DNA of 64,000 nt from an uncultured bacterium (GCA_905215065.1 CAJMOF010000004.1:87576-151575); one strand, 5' to 3'; positions 26,283-34,604 are shown, counted from the stretch's first letter. The notes: a model not told the origin generated them from the sequence alone. Made by a program: numbers and translations.

Positions 26283-26377
26283 ACCAGGGCCTGCAACGGC
26301 CACGTGCCCCCACATCAGCCCAGCGGCCCCAACCAACAACGACCCCATCGCAGGCCGCTCGCAGCCGAGTCACCGCA

Positions 26378-26507
26378 GGCGGGGGCCGGGCTTAACTTTC
26401 AGAACACTCCGCAGACCAGTGTGGCGCCTTGTCCGCGGCTCCGAAGGAGCAGGACAAGGCGCCACACATGGTCGAGGACGTTCTGAAAACCAAGCCCGGC
26501 CCCCGCC
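26378..26507 (-). repeat. Long-hairpin element C
   Basis: Arms 26378-26405 and 26480-26507 pair over most of 28 bases. Read on the minus strand the family boxes appear as GTCCTCGACCATG (26467-26479) and TGGTCTGCGGAG (26407-26418). The inner stem pairs 26419-26434 with 26452-26466 and its loop is GC-rich instead of the usual TGCGCTTCGCG. The minus-strand right flank CTGCGGTGACT matches element A. It sits 12 bases after the asd stop. Confidence 0.85.
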
Positions 26508-26519
26508 GGATAGGTCACA

Positions 26520-27545
26520 CTACTCGCAGAGCAGCTTAGCGATCTGGACGGCGTTGGTTGCCGCGCCCTTACGGATTTGGTCGCCGCAGCACCAGAAGGT
26601 GATGCCGCGCGCGGCCTCAGGGTTCGAGATGTCGCGGCGCACGCGACCGACCCAGATCAGGTCCTGGTCGGACGTATCCATCGGCATGGGGAAGCGGTCG
26701 TGCGCATCCTCGGCACTCATGTCGTCAACCAGCTTGACGCCGGGAGCGGCAGCCAGCGCAGCACGGGCCTCCTCGACCGTAATATCGCGCTCAAACTCGA
26801 GCGTAATGCTCTCGGAGTGCGAGCGCAGCACCGGCACGCGCACGCAGGTGCAATTCACGCGCAGCTCGGGCAGATGCATGATTTTGCGGCCCTCGTTCTG
26901 CAGTTTCATCTCCTCGGAGGTAAAGCCCTCCTCCTTGACGCCGCCAATCTGCGGAATCAGGTTGCTCGCGAGCTGGGCGGCAAATGCGCGCGGCTCGGGA
27001 ATCTCCTCGCCACGGCCCAGGGCGGCCAGCTGAGCCTCAAGCTCGGCCATGCCGGGAGCGCCGGCACCCGAAGCCGCCTGGTACGTCGAGACGATCATGC
27101 GCTTCACGCCGGCGAGCTGATGCAGCGGCCACGTGGGAACCAGGCCGATGATGGTCGCGCAGTTGGGATTGGCGATAAGGCCGTGATGCCACTTGATGTC
27201 GTCGGCATTGATTTCAGGCACAACCAGCGGCACCTCGGGATCCATGCGGAAGGCGTGGCTGTTGTCGACCACGACGGCGCCGCGCTTGACGGCCTCGGGC
27301 AGCAGCTCCTTCGCAATATCGTCGCCGGCGGCGCCGAGCACGATGTCGCAGCCCTCAAAGGCCTCGGGGCAAGCCTCCTCAATCACAACCTGCTCGCCGC
27401 GGAACTCGACGGTCTTGCCCGCAGAGCGCGCGCTCGCTAGCAGCTTGAGCTTGCCGACCGGAAACTCCTGCTCGTTGAGGCACTCGAGCATCTGGGTGCC
27501 CACGGCTCCCGTCGCGCCCAAAATAGCAACCGTGTACTGTTTCAT
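26520..27545 (-). CDS. asd: Aspartate-semialdehyde dehydrogenase
   Basis: A 341-aa NADPH enzyme making aspartate semialdehyde from aspartyl phosphate for Lys, Thr and Met synthesis. The Rossmann motif ILGATGAVGTQML is at the N terminus, the nucleophile Cys is in NPNCATI near residue 130, and the STYQAASGAGAPGM segment follows. The start at 27545 has AAAGGGGGAAG upstream; the frame extends to 27632 without an RBS. It lies downstream of lysC on the same strand, separated by two hairpins. Confidence 0.93.
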   Translation of the reverse strand: MKQYTVAILGATGAVGTQMLECLNEQEFPVGKLKLLASARSAGKTVEFRGEQVVIEEACPEAFEGCDIVLGAAGDDIAKELLPEAVKRGAVVVDNSHAFRMDPEVPLVVPEINADDIKWHHGLIANPNCATIIGLVPTWPLHQLAGVKRMIVSTYQAASGAGAPGMAELEAQLAALGRGEEIPEPRAFAAQLASNLIPQIGGVKEEGFTSEEMKLQNEGRKIMHLPELRVNCTCVRVPVLRSHSESITLEFERDITVEEARAALAAAPGVKLVDDMSAEDAHDRFPMPMDTSDQDLIWVGRVRRDISNPEAARGITFWCCGDQIRKGAATNAVQIAKLLCE

Positions 27546-27619
27546 GCTTCCCCCTTTAAAGGCTGTGGCTTTTGCCCGCACGCCGAGCAGGCCGATTATT
27601 GTTGCCAGTGTATACAAGA

Positions 27620-27646
27620 ACGGGGCGGGCACGAAACCCGCCCCGT
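27620..27646 (-). terminator. GC hairpin between lysC and asd
   Basis: Stem ACGGGGCGGG / CCCGCCCCGT around a seven-base loop. On the minus strand it is followed by TCTTGT. With the hairpin at 27676 it may end or attenuate lysC transcripts before asd. Confidence 0.6.
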
Positions 27647-27675
27647 CGAAACGAAACCGAAACGAAACGCCCCGC

Positions 27676-27709
27676 CGTAGATTTTTGAGGCAAGTCCCAA
27701 AAATCTACT
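27676..27709 (-). terminator. AT-rich hairpin downstream of lysC
   Basis: Perfect arms GTAGATTTTTG / CAAAAATCTAC about ten bases after the lysC stop. Its tail lacks a clean T-run, so it may protect the 3' end or attenuate rather than terminate fully. Confidence 0.5.
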
Positions 27710-27719
27710 GGGATAGCAG

Positions 27720-29108
27720 CTACTTGTGGAGCGCGGCCGGGACGGGATCGACCGGCGCGGGAGCCTCCAGGTCGGAGACCTTCACAATGCCGTTCTCGTC
27801 GGAGAAGGCGCGGTAAATGGTCCGAATCGCCAGGTCGAAGTCCTTCTCCTCGACACCGATAATGATGTTGATCTCGTCACAGCTCTGCGAAATCATGCGC
27901 ACGCTCACGCCGGCCTGGCCGAGCATGCCAAACAGATGGCCCGAGATACCTGCACGACCGCGCAGGTTACGACCGACGGTCGCGATGAGCGCCAGGCCCT
28001 CGACAACCTCGATCTCGAGCGGCTCGACCTCCTGCTGAATGTCGCCCACAAGCGAGTACAGCGAATCGTGCACATCCTGCTCCTGCACCACGGCGCCAAA
28101 GCGGTCGACACCAGTGGGCATGTGCTCGACGGAAACGTCATAGCGTTCGAACACCGAAAGTGCACGGCGCATAAAGCCGACACGGGGCTTGGTGCGGTCG
28201 CGGGCGACGTTGATGGCGACAAAGCCGCGTTTGCCGGTCACGCCGGTAATGATGGGCTCTGCCTCGCCCTCGTCAGCCGTCTCGCTAATGATGGTGCCGG
28301 GGTCCTGCGGCGCATTGGTGTTCTTGATGACCAGCGGAATACCCGCCTCGCGCACGGGGAACACGGCCTCCTCGTGCAGGACGCTTGCACCCATGTACGA
28401 AAGCTCGCGCAGCTCCTCGTAGGTAACGCGGGCGATGGGCTGAGCCTCGGGCACAATACGCGGATCGGCAGAGTAGAAGCCCGAGACGTCGGTCCAGTTC
28501 TCGTACAGGTCGGCGCCCAGGCACTTGGCCAGAATCGAGCCCGAGATATCGCCGCCGCCACGATCGAGCAGCTTGATCTGGCCCTCACGCGTCGCGCCGT
28601 AGAAACCGGGCATAACAAAGCCACCCTGCTGGCCGTACTCCTGCACCAGCTCGGAGGTGCGGTTCATGCTGAGCGTACCATCGTGATGGAACGCCACAAC
28701 CGTCGCGGCGTCCAGGAACGGCAGGCCCAGGTACTCGGACATCAGGCGAGCGGTGAAATACTCGCCACGGCTCACGAGCTCCTCGGTGGAGTAGCCGCCC
28801 GAGCGGGCGCGCTCGGCAAAGGCTGCGAACTCCTCGCGGATGGGATAGGTGAGCTCCAGCTCGTCAGCGATATCAAAATAGCGCTGGCCGATGTCCTCGA
28901 GCAGCTCCTCACATGACACGTGATACTTAACGTGCGCGTTAACCAGGTAGAGCAGGTCGGTCACCTTGGTGTCGCCCTTAAAGCGGCGACCGCAGGCGGA
29001 AACCACCACAAAACGGCGGGCCGGGTCGGCATCGACAATGGCCTTGATCTTCTTGAAGTGTTCGGCGTCGGCGACCGACGAGCCGCCAAACTTGGCAATC
29101 TTAATCAT
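27720..29108 (-). CDS. lysC: Aspartate kinase
   Basis: A 462-aa aspartokinase, the first step of the aspartate pathway. The kinase domain opens with KFGGSSVADAEHFKKI and contains RGGGDISGS and YTDVSG-like NWTDVSGFYSADPR. Two C-terminal ACT domains (about 310-450) carry allosteric regulation, with GRNLRGRAGISGHLFGML and SCDEINIIIGV. The length fits the monofunctional class with tandem ACTs rather than the alpha/beta class. It is divergent from thrC, so both could share the 104-base intergenic region. Confidence 0.93.
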   Translation of the reverse strand: MIKIAKFGGSSVADAEHFKKIKAIVDADPARRFVVVSACGRRFKGDTKVTDLLYLVNAHVKYHVSCEELLEDIGQRYFDIADELELTYPIREEFAAFAERARSGGYSTEELVSRGEYFTARLMSEYLGLPFLDAATVVAFHHDGTLSMNRTSELVQEYGQQGGFVMPGFYGATREGQIKLLDRGGGDISGSILAKCLGADLYENWTDVSGFYSADPRIVPEAQPIARVTYEELRELSYMGASVLHEEAVFPVREAGIPLVIKNTNAPQDPGTIISETADEGEAEPIITGVTGKRGFVAINVARDRTKPRVGFMRRALSVFERYDVSVEHMPTGVDRFGAVVQEQDVHDSLYSLVGDIQQEVEPLEIEVVEGLALIATVGRNLRGRAGISGHLFGMLGQAGVSVRMISQSCDEINIIIGVEEKDFDLAIRTIYRAFSDENGIVKVSDLEAPAPVDPVPAALHK

Positions 29109-29212
29109 GGGCTGGAGGTTACCTTTCTAAAAAGCCTCTGCGAACCTATTTTGCGCGCTCTGATACCATGGTTTCACCGATTGGGACCAAGGCATCCGAG
29201 GAGCAGTGTTAT

Positions 29213-30730
29213 ATGGGAACTTATCATAGTACACGAGGACGCACTTTATCGTGCTCAAGTAAGGTGGCAATCCGTACCGGCATCGCTCCCGACGGGGGTT
29301 TGTTTGTCTCGGACGAGCTCGGCACCCAGCAGATCGATATCAGCTCGCTTGCATATAAATCGTACTTTGAAATCGCTCAAGATGTGTTGGGAATGTTACT
29401 GAATGATTACACGACCGAAGAAATTTCGGCGTGTGTCGACGAAGCATACCGCGGCACGTTCGCGAGCGAAGAGGTTACGCCGCTCGTCAAACTCGATGCC
29501 GCACCGGGCGCCGACGCCCCTCAGACCTATGTGATGGAGCTCTTTGGCGGCCCCACGAGCGCCTTTAAGGACGTCGCCCTGCAGATGCTCCCCCGCCTCA
29601 TGGCCCGCACCTCTGCCAAGGACGGCGGCGCCGTGCGCATCATGATCGTCACCGCCACGTCGGGCGACACGGGCAAGGCAGCACTCGCCGGCTTTGCCGA
29701 CGCCCCGGGGACGGGCATCACCGTCTTCTATCCCGAGGGCAAGGTCAGCCGCGTCCAGAACCTGCAGATGTCCACGCAGGAGGGCGGCAACGTCGCCGTC
29801 TGCGGCATCCGCGGCAACTTCGACGACGCCCAGAGCGCCGTCAAGCGCATCTTTGCCGATAAGGAGCTGGCCGAGCGCCTGGAGGCCGCCGGTACCGTGC
29901 TTTCGAGCGCCAACTCCATCAACGTCGGGCGCCTGGTGCCGCAGGTCGTCTACTACTTTGCCGCCTATGCACAGCTGCTGCGCGCCGGACGCCTGGAGGC
30001 CGGCGATGCCGTGGAGTTCTGCGTGCCGACCGGCAACTTTGGCGATATCCTTGCCGGCTACTACGCCAAGCGCATGGGCCTGCCCGTCGCCAAGCTCATC
30101 GTCGCGAGCGACAAGAACAACGTGCTTGCCGACTTCCTGACCACCGGCGTCTACGACCGCAACCGTCCGTTCTTCACGACCATCTCGCCGTCGATGGACA
30201 TCCTCATCAGCTCCAACCTGGAGCGCATGCTCTACTTCCTGTCCGACGGCGACTGCGAGCTTGTTGCCGGCCTTATGGATCAGCTTGCCCAGACCGGCCG
30301 CTACGAGGTGCCCGCCGAGCTGCTGGCCAAGATCCAGAGCGTGTTTGGCTGCGGCTGGGCCAGCGAGGACGAGGTCCGCGCTGCCATCAAGAGCTGCTGG
30401 GACGCAAACGGCTACGTGATCGACCCGCACACCGCTTGCGGCTATCACGTCTTTGAGCAGGTCGCTTCCGCCGAGGGCGCCAAGGCCCGCGTGCTGCTTT
30501 CGACCGCCAGCCCCTACAAGTTCCCGCGCGCCTGCTGCGACGCCCTGGGGCTCGGCGTTCCCGAGGATGATTTTGAGGCTATGCGTGTGCTCGAGCAGGC
30601 CACCAACACGGTCGCCCCGACCCAGCTCGCCGAACTCGAATCCAAACCCGTCCGCTTCGAAGACGTCTGCGACGTCGATGAGATGGCAAGCTACGTAGAG
30701 TCTGCAGCAAAAAAGATGGCTACTAACTAA
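29213..30730 (+). CDS. thrC: Threonine synthase
   Basis: A 505-aa PLP enzyme converting O-phosphohomoserine to threonine. The N-terminal TS domain (YHSTRGRTLSC, IAPDGGLFV) is followed by the PLP lysine in GPTSAFKDVALQ near residue 120 and the phosphate-binding SGDTGKAAL loop. The C terminus has SPYKFPRA. AGGAG at about 29198 supports the ATG at 29213; the frame from 29168 lacks an RBS. thrB follows about 200 bases later on the same strand. Confidence 0.93.
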   Translation: MGTYHSTRGRTLSCSSKVAIRTGIAPDGGLFVSDELGTQQIDISSLAYKSYFEIAQDVLGMLLNDYTTEEISACVDEAYRGTFASEEVTPLVKLDAAPGADAPQTYVMELFGGPTSAFKDVALQMLPRLMARTSAKDGGAVRIMIVTATSGDTGKAALAGFADAPGTGITVFYPEGKVSRVQNLQMSTQEGGNVAVCGIRGNFDDAQSAVKRIFADKELAERLEAAGTVLSSANSINVGRLVPQVVYYFAAYAQLLRAGRLEAGDAVEFCVPTGNFGDILAGYYAKRMGLPVAKLIVASDKNNVLADFLTTGVYDRNRPFFTTISPSMDILISSNLERMLYFLSDGDCELVAGLMDQLAQTGRYEVPAELLAKIQSVFGCGWASEDEVRAAIKSCWDANGYVIDPHTACGYHVFEQVASAEGAKARVLLSTASPYKFPRACCDALGLGVPEDDFEAMRVLEQATNTVAPTQLAELESKPVRFEDVCDVDEMASYVESAAKKMATN

Positions 30731-30741
30731 ACCCCTTATTA

Positions 30742-30773
30742 AGCGCCGGCGAAAGCCGGCGCACCTTCTTTCA
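30742..30773 (+). terminator. Terminator after thrC
   Basis: Perfect stem GCGCCGGC / GCCGGCGC with a GAAA tetraloop at 30742-30761, followed by the pyrimidine-rich ACCTTCTTTC. It lies eleven bases after the thrC stop. Confidence 0.8.
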
Positions 30774-30808
30774 TCAGATAACCCTCGGGATGATGACGAA
30801 CGCGCACA

Positions 30809-30920
30809 GCGTGCCTGGCTGTTTAGTTCGTCGCGAGTTCCGCACGCAAAGGAAAGCACTTAATGTGCTTTCCGTCTTGCGCAGGACTGTCCGAGCAGCG
30901 AACTAAACAGCCAGGCACGC
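30809..30920 (-). repeat. Long-hairpin element F (divergent member)
   Basis: Perfect 22-bp arms at 30809-30830 and 30899-30920. Inside, in the same orientation as elements C and D, are TTCCGCA (30838-30844) and TGTCCGAG (30888-30895), reduced forms of the family boxes. The inner stem GGAAAGCAC / GTGCTTTCC is at 30851-30872. The right arm ends one base before the thrB SD AGGAGG, so folding could affect thrB translation. Confidence 0.75.
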
Positions 30921-30933
30921 CAGGAGGACCCAC

Positions 30934-31815
30934 ATGATCAAAATCACCGTCCCAGCAACGAGCGCCAACTTGGGCATTGGCTACGACACCCTCGGCATGG
31001 CCGTCAGCCTCTACTCGCACTTCACCTTCGAGCGCGCTGACAAACTCACCATCACCGGATGCCCCGAAGAGTTCCAAAACGAGAACAACCTGGTCTACGT
31101 GAGCTTTGTCGATGCACTGGCCGCGTGGGGCGAGCCGGCTTTCCCCGTTGCCATCGACATTCAGACCGACGTGCCCGTCGCCCGCGGCCTGGGTTCCAGC
31201 TCTACCTGCGTCGTCGCCGGCATCATGGCTGCCGCCGCGTTGACGGGCCATACCGTCGACCGCGCCGAGCTCGTCCGCATCGCCACCGAGGTCGAGGGCC
31301 ATCCCGATAACGTCGCTCCCGCCATCCTTGGCGGCGCCGTCTGCTCCTTTACGCCGACCGATTCGCTCCCCCAATGCCTGCGCTACGAGGTGAGCGATCG
31401 CTTACGTTTTATTACCGTGATTCCGCCCTACGAGGTACATACGAGCGAGGCGCGCAAGGTCGTGCCGCAGGAGATTCCGCTCTCCACCGCCGTGTGGCAG
31501 ATGGGCCGCATTGCTGGCATGACGCGCGGTCTGGAGACCGGCGACCTTGACCTGATTGCCGCCGCCAATGACGACCGCATCCAAGAACCCTATCGTCGCC
31601 GTCTCATCCCCGACTACAACGCCGTGCGCGACACCTGCCTTAACGGCGGCGCCAAGACCATCTGGATCAGTGGTTCGGGCTCGACCCTCATGGCCGTAAC
31701 CGACGACACCATCGTGGCAAAGTTCCTGCAGGTTAAGCTGCGCGAGCAGTTCCCCAAATGCGACACGCACATTCTGACGTGCGACACCGAGGGCGCTCAA
31801 ATCGAGTACCTGTAG
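30934..31815 (+). CDS. thrB: Homoserine kinase
   Basis: A 293-aa GHMP kinase phosphorylating homoserine for threonine synthase. The signature PVARGLGSSSTCVVAG (ATP loop) is near residues 85-100, the N terminus VPATSANLGIGYDTLGMA is the substrate-binding strand, and GSGSTLMAV near residue 250 is the third GHMP motif. It follows thrC in the usual pathway order but is separated by a terminator and element F, suggesting its own control. RBS CAGGAGGA. Confidence 0.93.
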   Translation: MIKITVPATSANLGIGYDTLGMAVSLYSHFTFERADKLTITGCPEEFQNENNLVYVSFVDALAAWGEPAFPVAIDIQTDVPVARGLGSSSTCVVAGIMAAAALTGHTVDRAELVRIATEVEGHPDNVAPAILGGAVCSFTPTDSLPQCLRYEVSDRLRFITVIPPYEVHTSEARKVVPQEIPLSTAVWQMGRIAGMTRGLETGDLDLIAAANDDRIQEPYRRRLIPDYNAVRDTCLNGGAKTIWISGSGSTLMAVTDDTIVAKFLQVKLREQFPKCDTHILTCDTEGAQIEYL

Positions 31816-31838
31816 CGCCCTGCTTCATTGCTCTCACC

Positions 31839-31955
31839 GGTCCCCTTGGGGCTTCCCCTGAAAACGTCCTCGATCATGAATTGCCCCGTCGTGCGCTTCG
31901 CGCGACGGGGCAATTCGATCTGCGGATTGTTTTCAGGGGAAGCCCCAAGGGGACC
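31839..31955 (+). repeat. Long-hairpin element B
   Basis: Perfect 27-bp arms 31839-31865 and 31929-31955. Boxes GTCCTCGATCATG (31866-31878) and CGATCTGCGGATT (31916-31928) match element A with changes that keep GATC against GATC. The inner stem AATTGCCCCGTCG / CGACGGGGCAATT closes on TGCGCTTCGCG, identical to A. It starts 23 bases after the thrB stop; CCTGCG follows the right arm. Confidence 0.88.
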
Positions 31956-32020
31956 TGCGCGGCCTCGTCAGGATAATCGCATTCGCTGATTTAATCTTGT
32001 GCTCCTACGGAGCTACGGAC

Positions 32021-32096
32021 GAGGGGCCTTCGCGCTGCGGAATGATTTTGAGGGGAACACCCCGACCATCCCTGCGTTTACCTTGCTGAGAATGTC
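32021..32096 (+). repeat. Truncated relic of the long-hairpin family
   Basis: CTTCGCG, CTGCGGAATGATTTTGAGGGGA, ACACCCC and CCTGCG occur in the order and spacing of the right half of elements A and B (loop end, box two, right arm, flank). The matching left arm and first box are missing. It looks like a decayed or half copy. The rest of the gap up to 32212 is AT-rich and holds no gene. Confidence 0.55.
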
Positions 32097-32212
32097 TACA
32101 GGAACCCACGCTTTGAAGGGGCGCTGGGCAGATAGGGGCTTTTTAGGTTACATAATAAACTGTTTATCTATGCTACTATTTAACTAGGCATCGCAGTATG
32201 GAGGTGGTCAAA

Positions 32213-32728
32213 GTGTTACGCACACTCAAAGCTTCGTTTTTCCTCTCGATACTTTTGATATTACCGATATGTTTCTCGTTTAGCCCTTCGACTGCTTATG
32301 CTGCAGAAAGCGATGCTGTCGCAATTTCTGGCGCAACCCAAGATTTTGATTTAACGAAAGGTCCCGAGCAGTCTCATCAAATCAAGCTTAAGGATGGGAC
32401 CGTTGCAGTAATAGGAATTAAAAAAACCAATGAGCCCAGCCTGATATGGGACAGTTACTACAACAATGCTTCTGGAACTTGGACTATCTATTACAACAGT
32501 CCTTTTATTTATCGCGAATTCAAGATCAAGATTGCGAACTCGCTCATTACCAGCGCTTGGGGACAAAACTATACGACTATCGGCTGTACGGTAACAAACG
32601 AGTCCTTTATATGGAACTCGAAACAGGCGACATATCGACTCAACTATGAATCGATGGGGATGGCGTCCGGTATCGCCGTGTTGCAAGCAACCATGGAAGG
32701 CAGCACGCTCCACACCTATGCAAACTAG
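32213..32728 (+). CDS. Secreted DUF5626-like protein
   Basis: A 171-aa exported protein. The signal peptide runs through LRTLKASFFLSILLILPICF to AYA|AES near residue 29. The mature part is beta-rich with WTIYYNSPFIYREFKIKIANSLITSA and resembles DUF5626 proteins of gut bacteria (recalled, not searched). GGAGGTGG at 32201-32208 sits before the GTG at 32213, so that start is chosen over ATG at 32198, which would contain the SD. Local base composition is clearly more AT-rich than the flanks, suggesting acquisition. Confidence 0.65.
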   Translation: MLRTLKASFFLSILLILPICFSFSPSTAYAAESDAVAISGATQDFDLTKGPEQSHQIKLKDGTVAVIGIKKTNEPSLIWDSYYNNASGTWTIYYNSPFIYREFKIKIANSLITSAWGQNYTTIGCTVTNESFIWNSKQATYRLNYESMGMASGIAVLQATMEGSTLHTYAN

Positions 32729-32752
32729 ACTCACATCAATTGAGGAAGTTCG

Positions 32753-32857
32753 ATGACCCCTATTCCTGCACACTCAGACATTACAATCGCTCTCGTTTTG
32801 ATTCTCATCGGAGTGGTTATTTGGCGTATCTGCAAATGGTTTAAAAACAAGAAATAG
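32753..32857 (+). CDS. 34-aa single-pass membrane peptide
   Basis: A short frame starting ATG at 32753 with TGAGGAAG seven bases upstream. It encodes 34 residues: a polar start (MTPIPAHSD), one hydrophobic helix (ITIALVLILIGVVIW) and a basic tail ending KNKK. Its start lies 24 bases after the DUF5626-like stop, and a terminator follows, so it is the last gene of a two-gene unit. It may be an accessory, immunity or toxin-like peptide; none of these is shown. Confidence 0.55.
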   Translation: MTPIPAHSDITIALVLILIGVVIWRICKWFKNKK

Positions 32858-32891
32858 TTGATAAAACGTATACATCATTTATGCGATGCTT

Positions 32892-32920
32892 GGGGCCGTT
32901 AAGTCGGCCCCTATTTCTAT
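32892..32920 (+). terminator. Terminator of the DUF5626 unit
   Basis: Stem GGGGCCG / CGGCCCC (32892-32898, 32905-32911) followed by TATTTCTAT. It lies 34 bases after the membrane peptide stop. Confidence 0.75.
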
Positions 32921-33060
32921 AGCTTTTCAAGCAGCAGTCAGCCCATTTGGAAGTCGCAATGCCATTCATACGATTTCGGCCCTTTAAACCGCTTTCTATT
33001 GGTAGGGACTCTTGCTGGTAAGGAGCGCTTACTAGATACAAACCTTGGCAATATATTGGG

Positions 33061-33759
33061 TTAGGCTGCGCTGGTTTCTTTGTATTCGAAGACTGGCTCT
33101 AGGAGGTCTTCGATGTTGCAGTGTAGGGCTTTCGCCATATCCCTTACGGTTGTTACCGATGCTTCGTTGATGCTTCTCTGGCGTTGTTCGTACATTTGGA
33201 TCGAGCGGAGCGATACGCCCGATTCGTATGCCAAGTCTTGCTGGGTTTTCTTGAGCCTCTTTCTTGCTAGCGCCAGTTTGGTTTGACGAGGTGTTTTCTT
33301 CGCCATATCGCAAACAAGACGCGCTACGCGTTCTTCCGAGGCTTCGTGCCAGGGGTAGTACAGGCTGCGCAGCACATCAAACGGAACGACATGCAACAGG
33401 TCTTCAAAAGAAACCCCTAGACGCCACTGCAGATACGCCAATATCCAGCCCGTCCAGTATTCCGGTGTCTTCTCAAATCGATAGGTCCGATCTGGCATCG
33501 ACCCCGCCTGGTAGCCAGACCTTTCGGCAATAAGCGCGAATAGCTCAACGCCCAATTTCCCCGATACGACCCATGCGTTTCCACGTTCAAACTCACGAGC
33601 CACGCCGCTCAAACAAAAGAGTTCAGCGACTTCGGATCCTTCTGCTCCATAGTCGTTTACGGCGTAGTCAAAGCAGTCGCCAAGGCTGTTCATTGCGTCC
33701 TCGAGATAACAGACGGGATATGTCCTACTCGGCCCACAATCCATTAACTCTGGGATCAT
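33061..33759 (-). CDS. Protein with C-terminal XRE helix-turn-helix
   Basis: A 232-aa protein. The N-terminal 155 residues (..DCFDYAVNDYG..YWTGWILAYLQWRLGVSFEDLL..) are of unknown fold. The C-terminal 65 residues are a Cro/C1 HTH (LKKTQQDLAYESGVSLRSIQMYEQRQRSINEA..NIEDLLEP). It resembles regulators found beside DUF3990-type ADP-ribosyltransferase toxins in Firmicutes, but no toxin gene is present here. Its ATG directly follows the stop of a 45-aa upstream frame, so translation is probably coupled. Confidence 0.72.
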   Translation of the reverse strand: MIPELMDCGPSRTYPVCYLEDAMNSLGDCFDYAVNDYGAEGSEVAELFCLSGVAREFERGNAWVVSGKLGVELFALIAERSGYQAGSMPDRTYRFEKTPEYWTGWILAYLQWRLGVSFEDLLHVVPFDVLRSLYYPWHEASEERVARLVCDMAKKTPRQTKLALARKRLKKTQQDLAYESGVSLRSIQMYEQRQRSINEASVTTVRDMAKALHCNIEDLLEPVFEYKETSAA

Positions 33760-33897
33760 TTAATCAACCTTCCCCGCCATTAAATCCTTAATGTAGACAC
33801 CCTCAGGGTCGAACCCGTTTATGGTGTCCAAGTACTTACGCCGCGCGTTCTGCTCTCGCTCAAAACGCCTGGGATAATACTCGGAACCAATTGACAT
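33760..33897 (-). CDS. 45-aa basic peptide upstream of HTH protein
   Basis: A 45-residue frame (start MSIGSEYYPRRFEREQNARR, end DLMAGKVD) whose stop TAA touches the ATG of the HTH protein gene. The start codon lies inside the left edge of an 18-bp inverted repeat; GAGGTG sits immediately before it, which is too close for a normal SD, so leaderless or inefficient initiation is possible. It could instead be a regulatory leader peptide. No homologue is recognised. Confidence 0.5.
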   Translation of the reverse strand: MSIGSEYYPRRFEREQNARRKYLDTINGFDPEGVYIKDLMAGKVD

Positions 33898-33938
33898 CAC
33901 CTCAGTGATAGTTTACCAATAACTATCACTGAGGTGAT
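33896..33938 (-). promoter_or_regulatory. Perfect 18-bp inverted repeat operator
   Basis: Arms ATCACCTCAGTGATAGTT (33896-33913) and their exact complement (33921-33938) flank TACCAAT. The repeat spans the start region of the 45-aa frame and lies directly upstream of the HTH unit, with the engB gene downstream of it on the other side. Autoregulation by the HTH protein is the likely role; an RNA hairpin masking the start is the alternative. Confidence 0.65.
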
Positions 33939-33971
33939 ATAGATAGGAGCTTTTGGTGAGCTAAAGCCTGA

Positions 33972-34562
33972 TTAGAGGCAGGCCTCGGCGATGCGGCGCT
34001 TGAGTTCGTCGATGCCGGTGCCGGTCTGGGAGCTTGTGATGATCACGTTCTCGGCCGGGACGTTGAGCTGCTTCTTGATGGCCGCTGCCTGACGGGCCTG
34101 CTGGGTGCGGCTGAGCTTGTCGGCCTTGGTGAGGCAGACGATAAAGTTGAACTCGTTGCCCTGTAGGTAGTCAATCATGTCGTGGTCGAGCTTGCTGGGG
34201 TCGTGACGAATGTCCACCAGCGAGACGACCAAGTTAAAGCTGCGCTCGGAGTCGAAAAAGTCGCCGATAAGCTCGGCCCAGCGGTCGCGCTCGGCCTTGG
34301 AGCGACGGGCAAAACCGTAGCCCGGCAGGTCGACAAAGTGCACGTCATCGGCTTCGAAGAAGTTGATGTTGCTCGTCTTGCCCGGCGTACTCGAAACCTT
34401 GACCAGGTTCTTGCGGCCAAAGAGCTTGTTCATAATCGACGACTTGCCCACGTTGGAGCGGCCCACAAAGCTCACCTCGGGACAGGTGGACTCGGGAATC
34501 TGCGAAACCTTGCCATAGCTGGCGACGAACTTGGCAAGCTGATAGTTAATGGAATCGGCCAT
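33972..34562 (-). CDS. engB: Ribosome biogenesis GTP-binding protein EngB (YsxC/YihA)
   Basis: A 196-aa essential GTPase of 50S subunit assembly. G1 is GRSNVGKSS near residue 33, the switch T is in STPGKT, G3 is DLPGYG, G4 is TKAD and G5 is SSQTG. The length is typical. RBS AAGGAG. The next gene upstream on the same strand (MTA/SAH nucleosidase) ends 42 bases before, so they may be cotranscribed. Confidence 0.93.
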   Translation of the reverse strand: MADSINYQLAKFVASYGKVSQIPESTCPEVSFVGRSNVGKSSIMNKLFGRKNLVKVSSTPGKTSNINFFEADDVHFVDLPGYGFARRSKAERDRWAELIGDFFDSERSFNLVVSLVDIRHDPSKLDHDMIDYLQGNEFNFIVCLTKADKLSRTQQARQAAAIKKQLNVPAENVIITSSQTGTGIDELKRRIAEACL

Positions 34563-34604
34563 GGATACTCCTTGGTCGTAGGTTCTTACAATATGGATGC
34601 ACGA

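Noticed and set aside
29109..29212. A lysine riboswitch or T-box in the lysC-thrC divergent region
   Set aside because: Only 104 bases separate the starts and no long structured leader or specifier-like element could be recognised.
31999..32187. A 62-aa frame upstream of the DUF5626-like gene
   Set aside because: It has no RBS and overlaps the relic of the long-hairpin family, so it is probably chance.
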